From: Gammaproteobacteria bacterium
GTDB taxonomy: Bacteria > Pseudomonadota > Gammaproteobacteria > Pseudomonadales > UBA3067
Direction: 5' to 3'
Assembly (NCBI GenBank): GCA_019090565.1
Contig: JAHRVS010000406.1
Span: 1 to 6,643, forward strand
DNA length: 6,643 nucleotides
The translations under genes and the position numbers were made by a program. Below, one piece after another: positions 1 to 5,493 of this stretch; position 1 is the first letter of the stretch, and every line of letters starts with the position of its first letter. Below the pieces are notes generated by a model. That model did not search any database and was not told where the DNA came from. It saw only the letters and a list, made by a program, of their open reading frames with translations.

Positions 1-830
1 AAAAGGTAGTGTCCAATGAGGCTCGCCTGCCCAGCCTGCCGGACGTGGCCATGAAGGTGCGGCGTTCAATGTCGAATGAACGTACCGGCATTAAAGAGAT
101 GGCACGTATTATTCAGGCTGACCCCCCGTTGTCTGCGCAGATCATCCGCACTGCAAACAGCCCCATTTACCGCACGACGATGCCTCACACCTCCGTTTTG
201 GATGCAGTGAGGCGGATGGGTACTCATGCGACTCGTAATGTCGTATATAGCCATTCATTAAGCTCTTTATTCTACTTCAGGGACAAAGGTCTGCGAGATA
301 TATCCACTGAAATTTGGCATGCAAGTGTTCAAACAGCCGCCATCGCTTCTGTGCTGGCATCCCACACGCGAAACGTGAGCCCTGATCAAGCTATGTTGGC
401 GGGTTTGATTCAGGATATTGGTGCACTGCCATTGCTTACTGAGTTGTCTGAAAATCACCCTAAAGTAGTAAAAAACAAATCGGAAGTGTTGCGTGTTATT
501 ACCTCTTTTAAGGTGGAGGTTGGCTACCATCTAGTCAAAGCGTGGGGCTTTGGTGATGAGCTGCTTGACGTGGTGAAAAGCCGTGAAAACTGGATGAGAG
601 AGGGCGGTTCCAAACTGGACCTTACTGATGTTATTCTCTTGGCGAGGTGGCACGCAGCAGTGGGGACGCCCCAGTTAAAAACGATGCCGCGAGTGATAGA
701 CATGCCAGCGTATAAAAAATTCCCCGTCAATAAGCTCTCGCCAGAACAAAGCCTTTGCGTGTTGGAGTCAGCCAAAGAACAAATGGAAGAAATTGAAAGC
801 ATGTTAGGTGGTTCAGGCAAGCCAGGTTGA
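1..830 (+). CDS. HDOD-domain signalling protein, 5' end outside window
   Basis: HDOD domains are relatives of the HD phosphohydrolase fold, usually without shown catalysis, found in bacterial signalling and regulatory proteins. The visible protein opens with LPSLPDVAMKVRR, followed by IIQADPPLSAQIIRTANSPIYR, the typical first helices of the domain. Then come WHAS (residues 103-106, counted from a GTG at position 9) and AGLIQDIG (131-138). In many relatives the last motif is GLLHDIG; here Gln replaces the His, so metal-dependent hydrolysis is unlikely and a binding or scaffold role fits better (inference). The frame is open to the left edge, and relatives usually have some 20 residues before the SLP motif. 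The GTG at 9 has AAAAGG only two bases before it, too close for a ribosome-binding site, so I read the gene as truncated by the window (first full codon at 3). It is convergent with hemH. The specific function is unknown. Confidence 0.85.
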   Translation, partial: KVVSNEARLPSLPDVAMKVRRSMSNERTGIKEMARIIQADPPLSAQIIRTANSPIYRTTMPHTSVLDAVRRMGTHATRNVVYSHSLSSLFYFRDKGLRDISTEIWHASVQTAAIASVLASHTRNVSPDQAMLAGLIQDIGALPLLTELSENHPKVVKNKSEVLRVITSFKVEVGYHLVKAWGFGDELLDVVKSRENWMREGGSKLDLTDVILLARWHAAVGTPQLKTMPRVIDMPAYKKFPVNKLSPEQSLCVLESAKEQMEEIESMLGGSGKPG

Positions 831-834
831 GCAT

Positions 835-1863
835 TTAGCTTTGTTGGTTTAGCCAATCACTGCACTTTTCCTGAAAAAGCCCACTCATGAGTGCTATATG
901 CTCTGCGTTGTTGTTTAGGGCCGGAATATAAGCGAATCCACTCCCTCCGGCCTTTTCGTAAAACTCCCTATTTTGTATGCTGATCTCTTCAAGCGTTTCC
1001 AGGCAATCGGCTGAAAAGCCTGGGCAGATGACGTCAAGGCGCTTTAACCCTTGTTCCCCAAGTTTCCGCACTGTTTCTTCCGTATAAGGCTGGAGCCACC
1101 TGGCCTTTCCAACGCGCGATTGAAAGCTAAGTTGCCACTGGTGGTCTTCTAGGCCAAGTTGCTGGGCTACGTTCTGTGCAGTTAATTTGCAGTGCTCATA
1201 ATAGGGGTCACCCTTTTCGATGCACGCAGTGGGAATACCATGAAACGAAAAAAGCAAAAATCGAGAGCTAGCCGTGTCGTTGTTTTTTTCTGCCTCCTCC
1301 CAGTGTTTTCCTACTGAAGCGCAGAGCGCCTTTATAAATAAAGGGTGTGCATGGTAATCCTTGCAGATGCGTAGCTCAGGGATGTTACGCTCAGCTTGAA
1401 AGGTACGACTAAGTTGATCAAACATCGCGCCGGTTGTCGTGGCTGAATACTGGGGGTATAGAGGTAGAATAAAGACTCTGTCTACGCCCTGTTTTTGCAG
1501 CTCCCCCCAGGCTTGATCAAAACTGGGTTGGCCATAAGTCATGGCAAACTCCACCTGGTAAGCATTTTCACCAAACTGTTGGTCAATGCTTGCTTGAAGC
1601 CTTTTCGCCTGCTCCAAGCTGATGACCCTTAATGGGGAGCCCTCCTTTAGCCAAATACTTTGGTAAGAATGGACGATTTTGCGGGGTCGCCAAGGCAAAA
1701 TTATAAAATTGAGTATCAGCCACCACAAGGGGCGAGGTATTTCTACAACGCGCTTGTCCCACAGAAATTCGCCTAAATAGGATCGAATTGCGCTGGCGCT
1801 CGGTGCTTCTGGCGTGCCAAGGTTGACAAGAATAATGCCAGTGCGGGAAGAGGAGGTTTGCAT
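835..1863 (-). CDS. hemH: Ferrochelatase (protoporphyrin ferrochelatase)
   Basis: The enzyme inserts Fe2+ into protoporphyrin IX to make protoheme, the last step of haem synthesis. It acts in the cytosol or at the inner face of the inner membrane. The 342-residue product is close to the usual bacterial length. Family blocks are in order: ILVNLGTPEAP (11-21), the YLGEFLWDKRVVEIPR region (29-44), GSPLR (75-79), MTYGQPS (108-114), LPLYPQYSATTTGA (133-146), LLFSFHGIP (203-211, catalytic His208), the SRVGKARWLQPYT block (249-261), and CPGFSADCLETLEEI (280-294, with the conserved Glu289 that pairs with the His in catalysis). There is no C-terminal extension and no obvious Fe-S cysteine cluster. The ATG is preceded by AGGAAG with an 11-base spacer. 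The stop codon lies 4 bases from the stop of the convergent HDOD gene, with no terminator visible between them. Confidence 0.97.
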   Translation of the reverse strand: MQTSSSRTGIILVNLGTPEAPSASAIRSYLGEFLWDKRVVEIPRPLWWLILNFIILPWRPRKIVHSYQSIWLKEGSPLRVISLEQAKRLQASIDQQFGENAYQVEFAMTYGQPSFDQAWGELQKQGVDRVFILPLYPQYSATTTGAMFDQLSRTFQAERNIPELRICKDYHAHPLFIKALCASVGKHWEEAEKNNDTASSRFLLFSFHGIPTACIEKGDPYYEHCKLTAQNVAQQLGLEDHQWQLSFQSRVGKARWLQPYTEETVRKLGEQGLKRLDVICPGFSADCLETLEEISIQNREFYEKAGGSGFAYIPALNNNAEHIALMSGLFQEKCSDWLNQQS

Positions 1864-1874
1864 CGTAAAGATTA

Positions 1875-1880
1875 CTTCCT
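1875..1880 (-). promoter_or_regulatory. Ribosome-binding site of hemH
   Basis: On the minus strand AGGAAG stands 11 bases before the hemH ATG. It supports the chosen start, which also leaves the standard short N-terminal lead before the ILVNLGTP motif. Confidence 0.6.
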
Positions 1881-1946
1881 GTATGGACGGAGCATGAGAG
1901 GCCGATTTAAAAGGCAGTTTGAATTCATGTGGCTTTAGAGGTGCCC

Positions 1947-1952
1947 TTTATA
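1947..1952 (-). promoter_or_regulatory. Possible -10 element for hemH
   Basis: TATAAA on the minus strand lies about 83 bases upstream of the hemH ATG. I see no good -35 hexamer 16-18 bases further upstream, so this is only a candidate. If it is real, repeat copy 1 lies just upstream of the promoter. Confidence 0.25.
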
Positions 1953-1973
1953 TTGATGACCATGAAATTGGTT

Positions 1974-2070
1974 GCGCGATAGCTGTGTCACCGGTTAAAG
2001 CGGTTACAAAACCGGCATGCAGCACATTGGGTATGCCTTATACGTGCAGGGGGCTTCTTACTCTCACATA
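1974..2070 (+). repeat. Dispersed intergenic repeat, copy 1 (97 bp)
   Basis: The copy starts with GCGCGATAGCTGTGTCACC and ends with GGGGCTTC...CTCTCACATA. Its first 55 bases after the initial G (1975-2029) align without gaps to 5187-5241 in copy 3, with 43 identities and 10 of the 12 differences being transitions. Inside it, CCGGTT (1991-1996) can pair with AACCGG (2010-2015). A second CGGTT (2001-2005) can instead pair with AACCG (2010-2014) across a 4-base loop, so two exclusive hairpins are possible. The tail (about 2049-2075) is also an inverted repeat of 2296-2324. No transposase or clear terminal inverted repeat is seen within the unit. The family is not one I recognise. Confidence 0.75.
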
Positions 2071-2116
2071 AAAAACTTTATTTTTCGAGGCCTTCTTAAG
2101 CTCAAAATACACATTT

Positions 2117-2138
2117 ACAGCGTGTGAACGCTGTTTTT
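2117..2138 (+). terminator. Intrinsic terminator with no annotated gene before it
   Basis: ACAGCG (2117-2122) and CGCTGT (2129-2134) form a perfect 6-bp stem around the loop TGTGAA, followed directly by a run of T to 2138. It works only in the plus direction; on the minus strand no T-run follows. The nearest plus-strand gene upstream is the HDOD gene, over 1.2 kb away, with antisense hemH between. It may therefore end a small RNA that starts in or near repeat copy 1 (inference), or shield alaS from read-through. Confidence 0.55.
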
Positions 2139-2302
2139 CGCTTAATTTTACCTTGTATCTGGCTCGCCTCCGCGAACCTTAATAATCTGCCAGAGCGGGC
2201 CTGAAAGGTGCAAGGGTAGGCATCCTGTGAAAAAGTGCAAGTGTTCATTGCGGCTTAAATGCAAGCGTCGCCTCCTGGGGCGCCCCTGAAAATAGTGGTT
2301 TT

Positions 2303-2382
2303 TATGTGAGAGCAATGAAGCCCCTCAGGTTGAACCGCGCGAACCCATGGGTGAAAGAGGTAAAGCGATGCGGTTATCGCGT
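2303..2382 (-). repeat. Dispersed intergenic repeat, copy 2 (80 bp, inverted)
   Basis: Read on the minus strand it starts ACGCGATAACCGCATCGC and ends GGGGCTTCATTGCTCTCACATA. From 2369 down to 2303 it matches copy 3 (5306-5370) at about 48 of 65 aligned positions with two single-base gaps, sharing GCGCGGTTC, AACCT/GACCT and the tail. It lacks the CCGGTT hairpin module present in copies 1 and 3. The head itself forms a small perfect hairpin, GCGAT/ATCGC with a 6-base loop (2365-2380). Similarity to copy 3 may run about 17 bases further, to CTATTYTYAG near 2286, with only transitions between the two. Confidence 0.75.
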
Positions 2383-2383
2383 G

Positions 2384-2397
2384 AAAAATGCATTTTT
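2384..2397. repeat. Perfect 14-bp AT-rich palindrome
   Basis: AAAAATGCATTTTT reads the same on both strands and begins two bases outside the head of repeat copy 2. It could be a protein-binding site or part of the insertion context of the repeat. There is no direct evidence for either. Confidence 0.5.
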
Positions 2398-2462
2398 AGA
2401 GATGCCGCCTGGTTTAGCTGTGCGCCACTACGAGGCACTACACTAGAGGGCGGAAATACCGT

Positions 2463-2468
2463 TATAAT
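2463..2468 (+). promoter_or_regulatory. Candidate -10 box of alaS within a short dyad
   Basis: A perfect TATAAT lies 84 bases upstream of the alaS ATG and sits in the centre of ACCG (2458-2461) / CGGT (2469-2472). No good -35 hexamer is visible at 16-18 bases. E. coli AlaRS is known to repress its own gene by binding a palindrome near the promoter, so the dyad could be an autoregulatory site (inference). A 9-base direct repeat TGCGTGCGC follows at 2486 and 2503. Confidence 0.4.
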
Positions 2469-2541
2469 CGGTGGTTTTGGCGGCTTGCGTGCGCGTGGTT
2501 ACTGCGTGCGCTAAAGCTGCTCCGTATTCAGTGTGTGAAAT

Positions 2542-2545
2542 AGGG
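2542..2545 (+). promoter_or_regulatory. Weak ribosome-binding site of alaS
   Basis: AGGG ends seven bases before the alaS ATG. The match to the Shine-Dalgarno consensus is short, but the start is secured by the protein, whose N-terminus MKSKEIRAAFL is the usual AlaRS beginning. Confidence 0.5.
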
Positions 2546-2552
2546 TCTAAGA

Positions 2553-5150
2553 ATGAAAAGTAAAGAAATACGAGCGGCATTTTTATCATACTTCGAGCGC
2601 CAAGGGCATAAGGTGGAGGCGAGTAGTTCTTTGGTGCCAGGCAATGACCCTACTTTACTTTTCACCAATGCAGGCATGGTTCAGTTCAAAGATGTTTTTC
2701 TGGGGCAGGATAAGCGCCCCTATAACCGCGCCACCAGCTCCCAGCGTTGTGTGCGAGCAGGGGGGAAGCACAATGATCTAGAAAACGTGGGTTATACCGC
2801 TAGGCACCATACTTTTTTTGAAATGCTGGGTAACTTTAGTTTTGGTGATTATTTTAAGCGCGAAGCCATTCAGTTTGCCTGGGAGTTTCTTACCAAAGAG
2901 ATGAACCTGCCAGAAGAGAAGCTCTGGGTCACAGTCTATAAAGATGACAAAGAAGCCGAAGAAATTTGGCTCAAGGAAATGGGTGTGAGTGCTGAGCGCT
3001 TCTCCCGCCTTGGTGATAAGGATAATTTCTGGTCTATGGGGGATACTGGTCCTTGCGGGCCATGTACAGAGATCTTTTTTGACCACGGTGAAGGCGTCGC
3101 AGGAGGCCCGCCCGGTTCGCCAGAAGAAGATGGCGATCGTTACATTGAAATTTGGAATCTGGTGTTTATGCAGTATGACCGCCAGAATAGCGGAGAGTTA
3201 GTGCCGTTGCCGAAGCCATCGGTGGACACAGGTATGGGCCTTGAGCGAATTGCTGCAGTGAAGCAGGGCGTTCACAGCAACTATGAAATAGACCTTTTTC
3301 AGAGCTTGCTTCAAGCTGCCGCCGAGGAAACCGGGCAAAGTGATACTACGCCTGTCTCACTTAGGGTGATTGCGGACCACATTCGCTCTTGTGCTTTTTT
3401 GGTGGCAGATGGCGTCATCCCTTCGAATGAAGGCCGCGGTTATGTGTTGCGCCGAATCATTCGCCGTGCCTTGCGGCATGGTCATAAGCTAGGCCAAAGT
3501 GAGCCGTTTTTTCACAAACTAGTGGCATCACTGGCCGTTGAAATGGGCGATGCCTATCCTGAGTTGCTATCAAAACAGGCACAAATTGAAAAAGTACTGT
3601 TGGCAGAAGAAGAGCAGTTTGCCAAAACGCTTGATGCCGGCATGAAAGTACTCACTCAGGACCTCCATGGTCTTGAGGGGCGCATCATCCCCGGCGACGT
3701 ACTATTTAAGCTTTATGACACCTATGGTTTTCCCGTTGACCTTACTGGTGACATAGCCAGAGAAAAAGGGCTCGACGTGGATATGGTTGGCTTTGAGGCT
3801 GAAATGAATCGCCAGAGGGAGCGGGCGCGGGCAGCCAAGAGTTTTGTGGTGGACTACAGCGACAGCTTGCAGCTCGATGGTCAGACAGACTTTACCGGTT
3901 ATGATCAGCTGCAAGGGGAGTCCTCGGTTGCTCAGCTCATCGTTGATGGCGAACTGGCGGAACAGGCATCAGCAGGCCAGCAAGTTGCTGTAATTCTCAG
4001 CGAGACACCTTTTTATGCAGAATCTGGTGGTCAGGTGGGTGATCAAGGGGTCCTGGCGTGGCCTGGCGGAAGGCTTACAGTGCAAGACGTCCAGAAAAAA
4101 GCAGATTTAGTTTTACATCTTGGTACCCTTGATGAAGGGGCTTTAAGTGTGGGTGATTTGGTAGAAACTCACGTGGATGAAAGTGCCCGTCGGGCGACAG
4201 CATTGAATCACTCGGCAACACACTTGGCGCACGCGGCTTTGCAGCAAGTTCTCGGTGACCATGTTGCGCAAAAGGGCTCCCTTGTGAACCCTCAGCGTTT
4301 GCGCTTTGATTTTACTCATTTCGAAGCCATGACCGCGGATCAGGTAAGCGAAGTAGAAGAGATCGTAAATGCTCAAATAAGATCCAATGCATTGGTTTCC
4401 ACCAAAGTGATGAGTGTTGACGATGCCAAAGAATCTGGCGCGAAGGCGCTTTTTGGCGAAAAGTACGGTGACAAGGTGCGCGTATTAAGCATGGGCCAAG
4501 ATGATTTTTCTGTGGAGCTATGTGGGGGCACCCATGCACAGCGTTGCGGTGACATTGGCTTCTTTAAAGTGGTTGCAGAAACAGGCATTGCTGCTGGCGT
4601 AAGGCGCGTAGAGGGCGTTACTGGTGGTGGAGCAGGCGCATGGGTGCAGCACACGAGTGCAACGCTTGGAGAGGTCTCTGACCTTATGAAAGTAAGTGCT
4701 GAGCAAGTTATTGAAAAGGTAAAGCAAACTCTTGACAAAAACAAAGCATTAGAAAAAGAAATTGAACGATTGAAGGCCAAGCTTGCCAGTAGCGCGGGGT
4801 CTGATCTTTCCACCAGAGCGCAGAATGTTGGGGGTGTTCAGGTTCTCGCTGCGCGCCTTGATGATGCTGACTCAAAGGCTTTGCGAGGGACGGTTGATCA
4901 GCTGAAAAATAAGCTGGGGTCTGGCGTGATTTTGCTGGCAGCCGTGAAAGATGAAAAAGCGGTGCTAATTAGTGGCGTGACCAAAGACTTGGCCGACAAA
5001 TATCATGCGGGCCAGCTTCTGAGTCATGTTGCCGCGCAAATGGGCGGAAAAGGTGGAGGGCGCGCAGACATGGCCCAAGGTGGCGCAAACGACCTGTCCA
5101 ATTTAGATGGGGCCCTTGCGTCGGTGGCCGAGTGGGTCGCTGCGCAATAA
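2553..5150 (+). CDS. alaS: Alanyl-tRNA synthetase
   Basis: This cytosolic class II synthetase charges tRNA-Ala with alanine and hydrolyses mischarged Ser- and Gly-tRNA-Ala. At 865 residues it is full length (E. coli 876). The aminoacylation core holds the RATSSQRCVRAGGKHNDL block (59-76), FFEMLGNFSFGDYFK (88-102), DTGPCGPCTEIFFDHG (164-179), PKPSVDTGMGLERIA (220-234) and GRGYVLRRIIRRALRHG (294-310). The editing domain has ETPFYAESGGQVGDQG (484-499), HSATH (His553, His557) and CGGTH (Cys657, His661), the four zinc ligands. A predicted coiled coil (about 712-746) leads to the C-terminal C-Ala domain with GGKGGGRADMAQGG (831-844). Catalytic and editing residues appear intact. It has its own leader and terminator, so it is probably transcribed alone. 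Its adjacency to lysC is conserved in many gammaproteobacteria. Confidence 0.98.
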   Translation: MKSKEIRAAFLSYFERQGHKVEASSSLVPGNDPTLLFTNAGMVQFKDVFLGQDKRPYNRATSSQRCVRAGGKHNDLENVGYTARHHTFFEMLGNFSFGDYFKREAIQFAWEFLTKEMNLPEEKLWVTVYKDDKEAEEIWLKEMGVSAERFSRLGDKDNFWSMGDTGPCGPCTEIFFDHGEGVAGGPPGSPEEDGDRYIEIWNLVFMQYDRQNSGELVPLPKPSVDTGMGLERIAAVKQGVHSNYEIDLFQSLLQAAAEETGQSDTTPVSLRVIADHIRSCAFLVADGVIPSNEGRGYVLRRIIRRALRHGHKLGQSEPFFHKLVASLAVEMGDAYPELLSKQAQIEKVLLAEEEQFAKTLDAGMKVLTQDLHGLEGRIIPGDVLFKLYDTYGFPVDLTGDIAREKGLDVDMVGFEAEMNRQRERARAAKSFVVDYSDSLQLDGQTDFTGYDQLQGESSVAQLIVDGELAEQASAGQQVAVILSETPFYAESGGQVGDQGVLAWPGGRLTVQDVQKKADLVLHLGTLDEGALSVGDLVETHVDESARRATALNHSATHLAHAALQQVLGDHVAQKGSLVNPQRLRFDFTHFEAMTADQVSEVEEIVNAQIRSNALVSTKVMSVDDAKESGAKALFGEKYGDKVRVLSMGQDDFSVELCGGTHAQRCGDIGFFKVVAETGIAAGVRRVEGVTGGGAGAWVQHTSATLGEVSDLMKVSAEQVIEKVKQTLDKNKALEKEIERLKAKLASSAGSDLSTRAQNVGGVQVLAARLDDADSKALRGTVDQLKNKLGSGVILLAAVKDEKAVLISGVTKDLADKYHAGQLLSHVAAQMGGKGGGRADMAQGGANDLSNLDGALASVAEWVAAQ

Positions 5151-5156
5151 ACATTA

Positions 5157-5185
5157 GGGCGCCTCTTAAGAAGGTGCTTTTTATT
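5157..5185 (+). terminator. Intrinsic terminator of alaS
   Basis: Seven bases after the alaS stop, GCGCCT (5159-5164) pairs with AGGTGC (5172-5177, one G-T pair) around a 7-base loop, followed by TTTTTATT. The stem can be lengthened at its base by two G-T pairs. Repeat copy 3 begins at the very next base after this T-rich run. Confidence 0.85.
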
Positions 5186-5370
5186 ACGCGATAGCTGCGT
5201 CGCCGGTTAAGGTTCCTGCAAAACCGGCGTACGGTACATTGCGCACCTAAGCCCCGCTCTTCAAGCCCTCATGGTTGTCCTATACGCGTGGGTTTGGCTT
5301 CCTGTGTCGCTCCAGCCCCTTCATTTATTGGCTTGCGCGGTTCGACCTAGGGGTTCCGCGCTTTCACATA
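5186..5370 (+). repeat. Dispersed intergenic repeat, copy 3 (185 bp)
   Basis: This is the longest copy. It starts ACGCGATAGCTGCGTCGCC and ends GCTTTCACATA. Its first part matches copy 1, its last 65 bases match copy 2, so it joins modules that are separate in the other two. CGCCGGTT (5201-5208) and AACCGGCG (5222-5229) form a perfect 8-bp stem, extendable by CGT/ACG after a one-base bulge. ACGC/GCGT (5186-5189, 5197-5200) can form a hairpin at the head, and GCGCGG (5335-5340) with CCGCGC (5356-5361) a third near the tail. It follows the alaS terminator with no gap. Confidence 0.75.
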
Positions 5371-5408
5371 GGGATTGCTATTCTTAGAAATGCACACTGG
5401 CCCAACGC

Positions 5409-5442
5409 ATTGATAAGAGGATGTATCAATTTCTGTGAAATT
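5409..5442. promoter_or_regulatory. Two overlapping dyads upstream of lysC
   Basis: ATTGATA (5409-5415) and TATCAAT (5424-5430) form a perfect 7-bp inverted repeat with an 8-base centre. Overlapping its end, AATTTC (5428-5433) and GAAATT (5437-5442) form a second perfect inverted repeat around TGT. They could be operator sites or alternative RNA hairpins. A -35-like TTGATA (5410-5415) and a -10-like TTTAAT (5447-5452) are present but not at standard spacing, so I do not assign a promoter. Confidence 0.4.
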
Positions 5443-5468
5443 AGTGTTTAATTTGCGCCCTCATATTT

Positions 5469-5482
5469 ATCCTAATAAGGAT
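5469..5482 (+). promoter_or_regulatory. lysC ribosome-binding site inside a small hairpin
   Basis: AAGGA (5477-5481) is the Shine-Dalgarno candidate for lysC, 12 bases before the ATG, a rather long spacer. Most of it lies in the 3' arm of a perfect 5-bp hairpin (ATCCT 5469-5473, AGGAT 5478-5482, loop AATA), which could lower translation initiation. Confidence 0.5.
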
Positions 5483-5493
5483 TGAACTCAGTC

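Larger units (their letters stand above)
1864..2552. other. hemH-alaS intergenic region (689 bp)
   Basis: No convincing gene is present in this divergent region. From left to right it contains the hemH leader; repeat copy 1 (1974-2070, plus orientation); a plus-strand terminator hairpin (2117-2138); a stretch with TGCAAG at 2209, 2236 and 2260; a palindrome GGGGCGCCCC (2277-2286); repeat copy 2 (2303-2382, minus orientation); an AT-rich palindrome (2384-2397); and a TATAAT box (2463-2468) before alaS. A 43-codon reading frame (2315-2446) overlaps repeat copy 2 and is not believed to be a gene. Confidence 0.7.
5151..5493. other. alaS-lysC intergenic region (343 bp)
   Basis: No gene is seen. 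The region holds the alaS terminator, repeat copy 3 (5186-5370), and about 120 bases of lysC leader with three short dyads. I looked for a lysine riboswitch, which controls lysC in E. coli and others, but did not find its conserved segments. Confidence 0.7.

Noticed and set aside
882..893. Palindrome CACTCATGAGTG in the end of hemH, possible minus-strand terminator followed by CTTTTT
   Set aside because: It leaves only a 4-bp stem with a 4-base loop and lies well inside the hemH coding sequence, so it would cut the message short.
1974..2070. Integron attC site or CRISPR repeat
   Set aside because: The copies lack paired RYYYAAC/GTTRRRY core sites, no integrase or cassette genes are present, and the copies are not regularly spaced.
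2315..2446. 43-codon plus-strand reading frame (starts MKPLRLNRANPWVKEVK) before alaS
   Set aside because: It overlaps repeat copy 2 in the opposite sense, has only a poor, very close GAGAG as ribosome-binding site, and resembles no family I know. Short frames of this size are expected by chance.
2493..2567. GTG-started short frame with several Ala codons running into the alaS start, as a possible leader peptide
   Set aside because: There is no ribosome-binding site, no attenuator hairpin with a T-run follows, and Ala codons are common in GC-rich DNA.
4373..4813. Long minus-strand open frame inside alaS
   Set aside because: It is a shadow of the alaS coding frame, with no family motifs, and the plus-strand protein is fully conserved across it.
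5335..5361. tRNA T-arm-like GGTTCGACC in repeat copy 3
   Set aside because: No 5-bp T stem with a 7-base loop forms, and there is no acceptor or anticodon arm around it.
5421..5438. Mini frame ATG TAT CAA TTT CTG TGA in the lysC leader
   Set aside because: The AGAGG in front touches the ATG with no spacer, and the peptide holds no Lys or Thr codons that would suggest attenuation.
5186..5493. Lysine riboswitch upstream of lysC
   Set aside because: The conserved internal segments of the lysine riboswitch are not recognisable, and the repeat occupies most of the space. The same sequence also occurs upstream of alaS.
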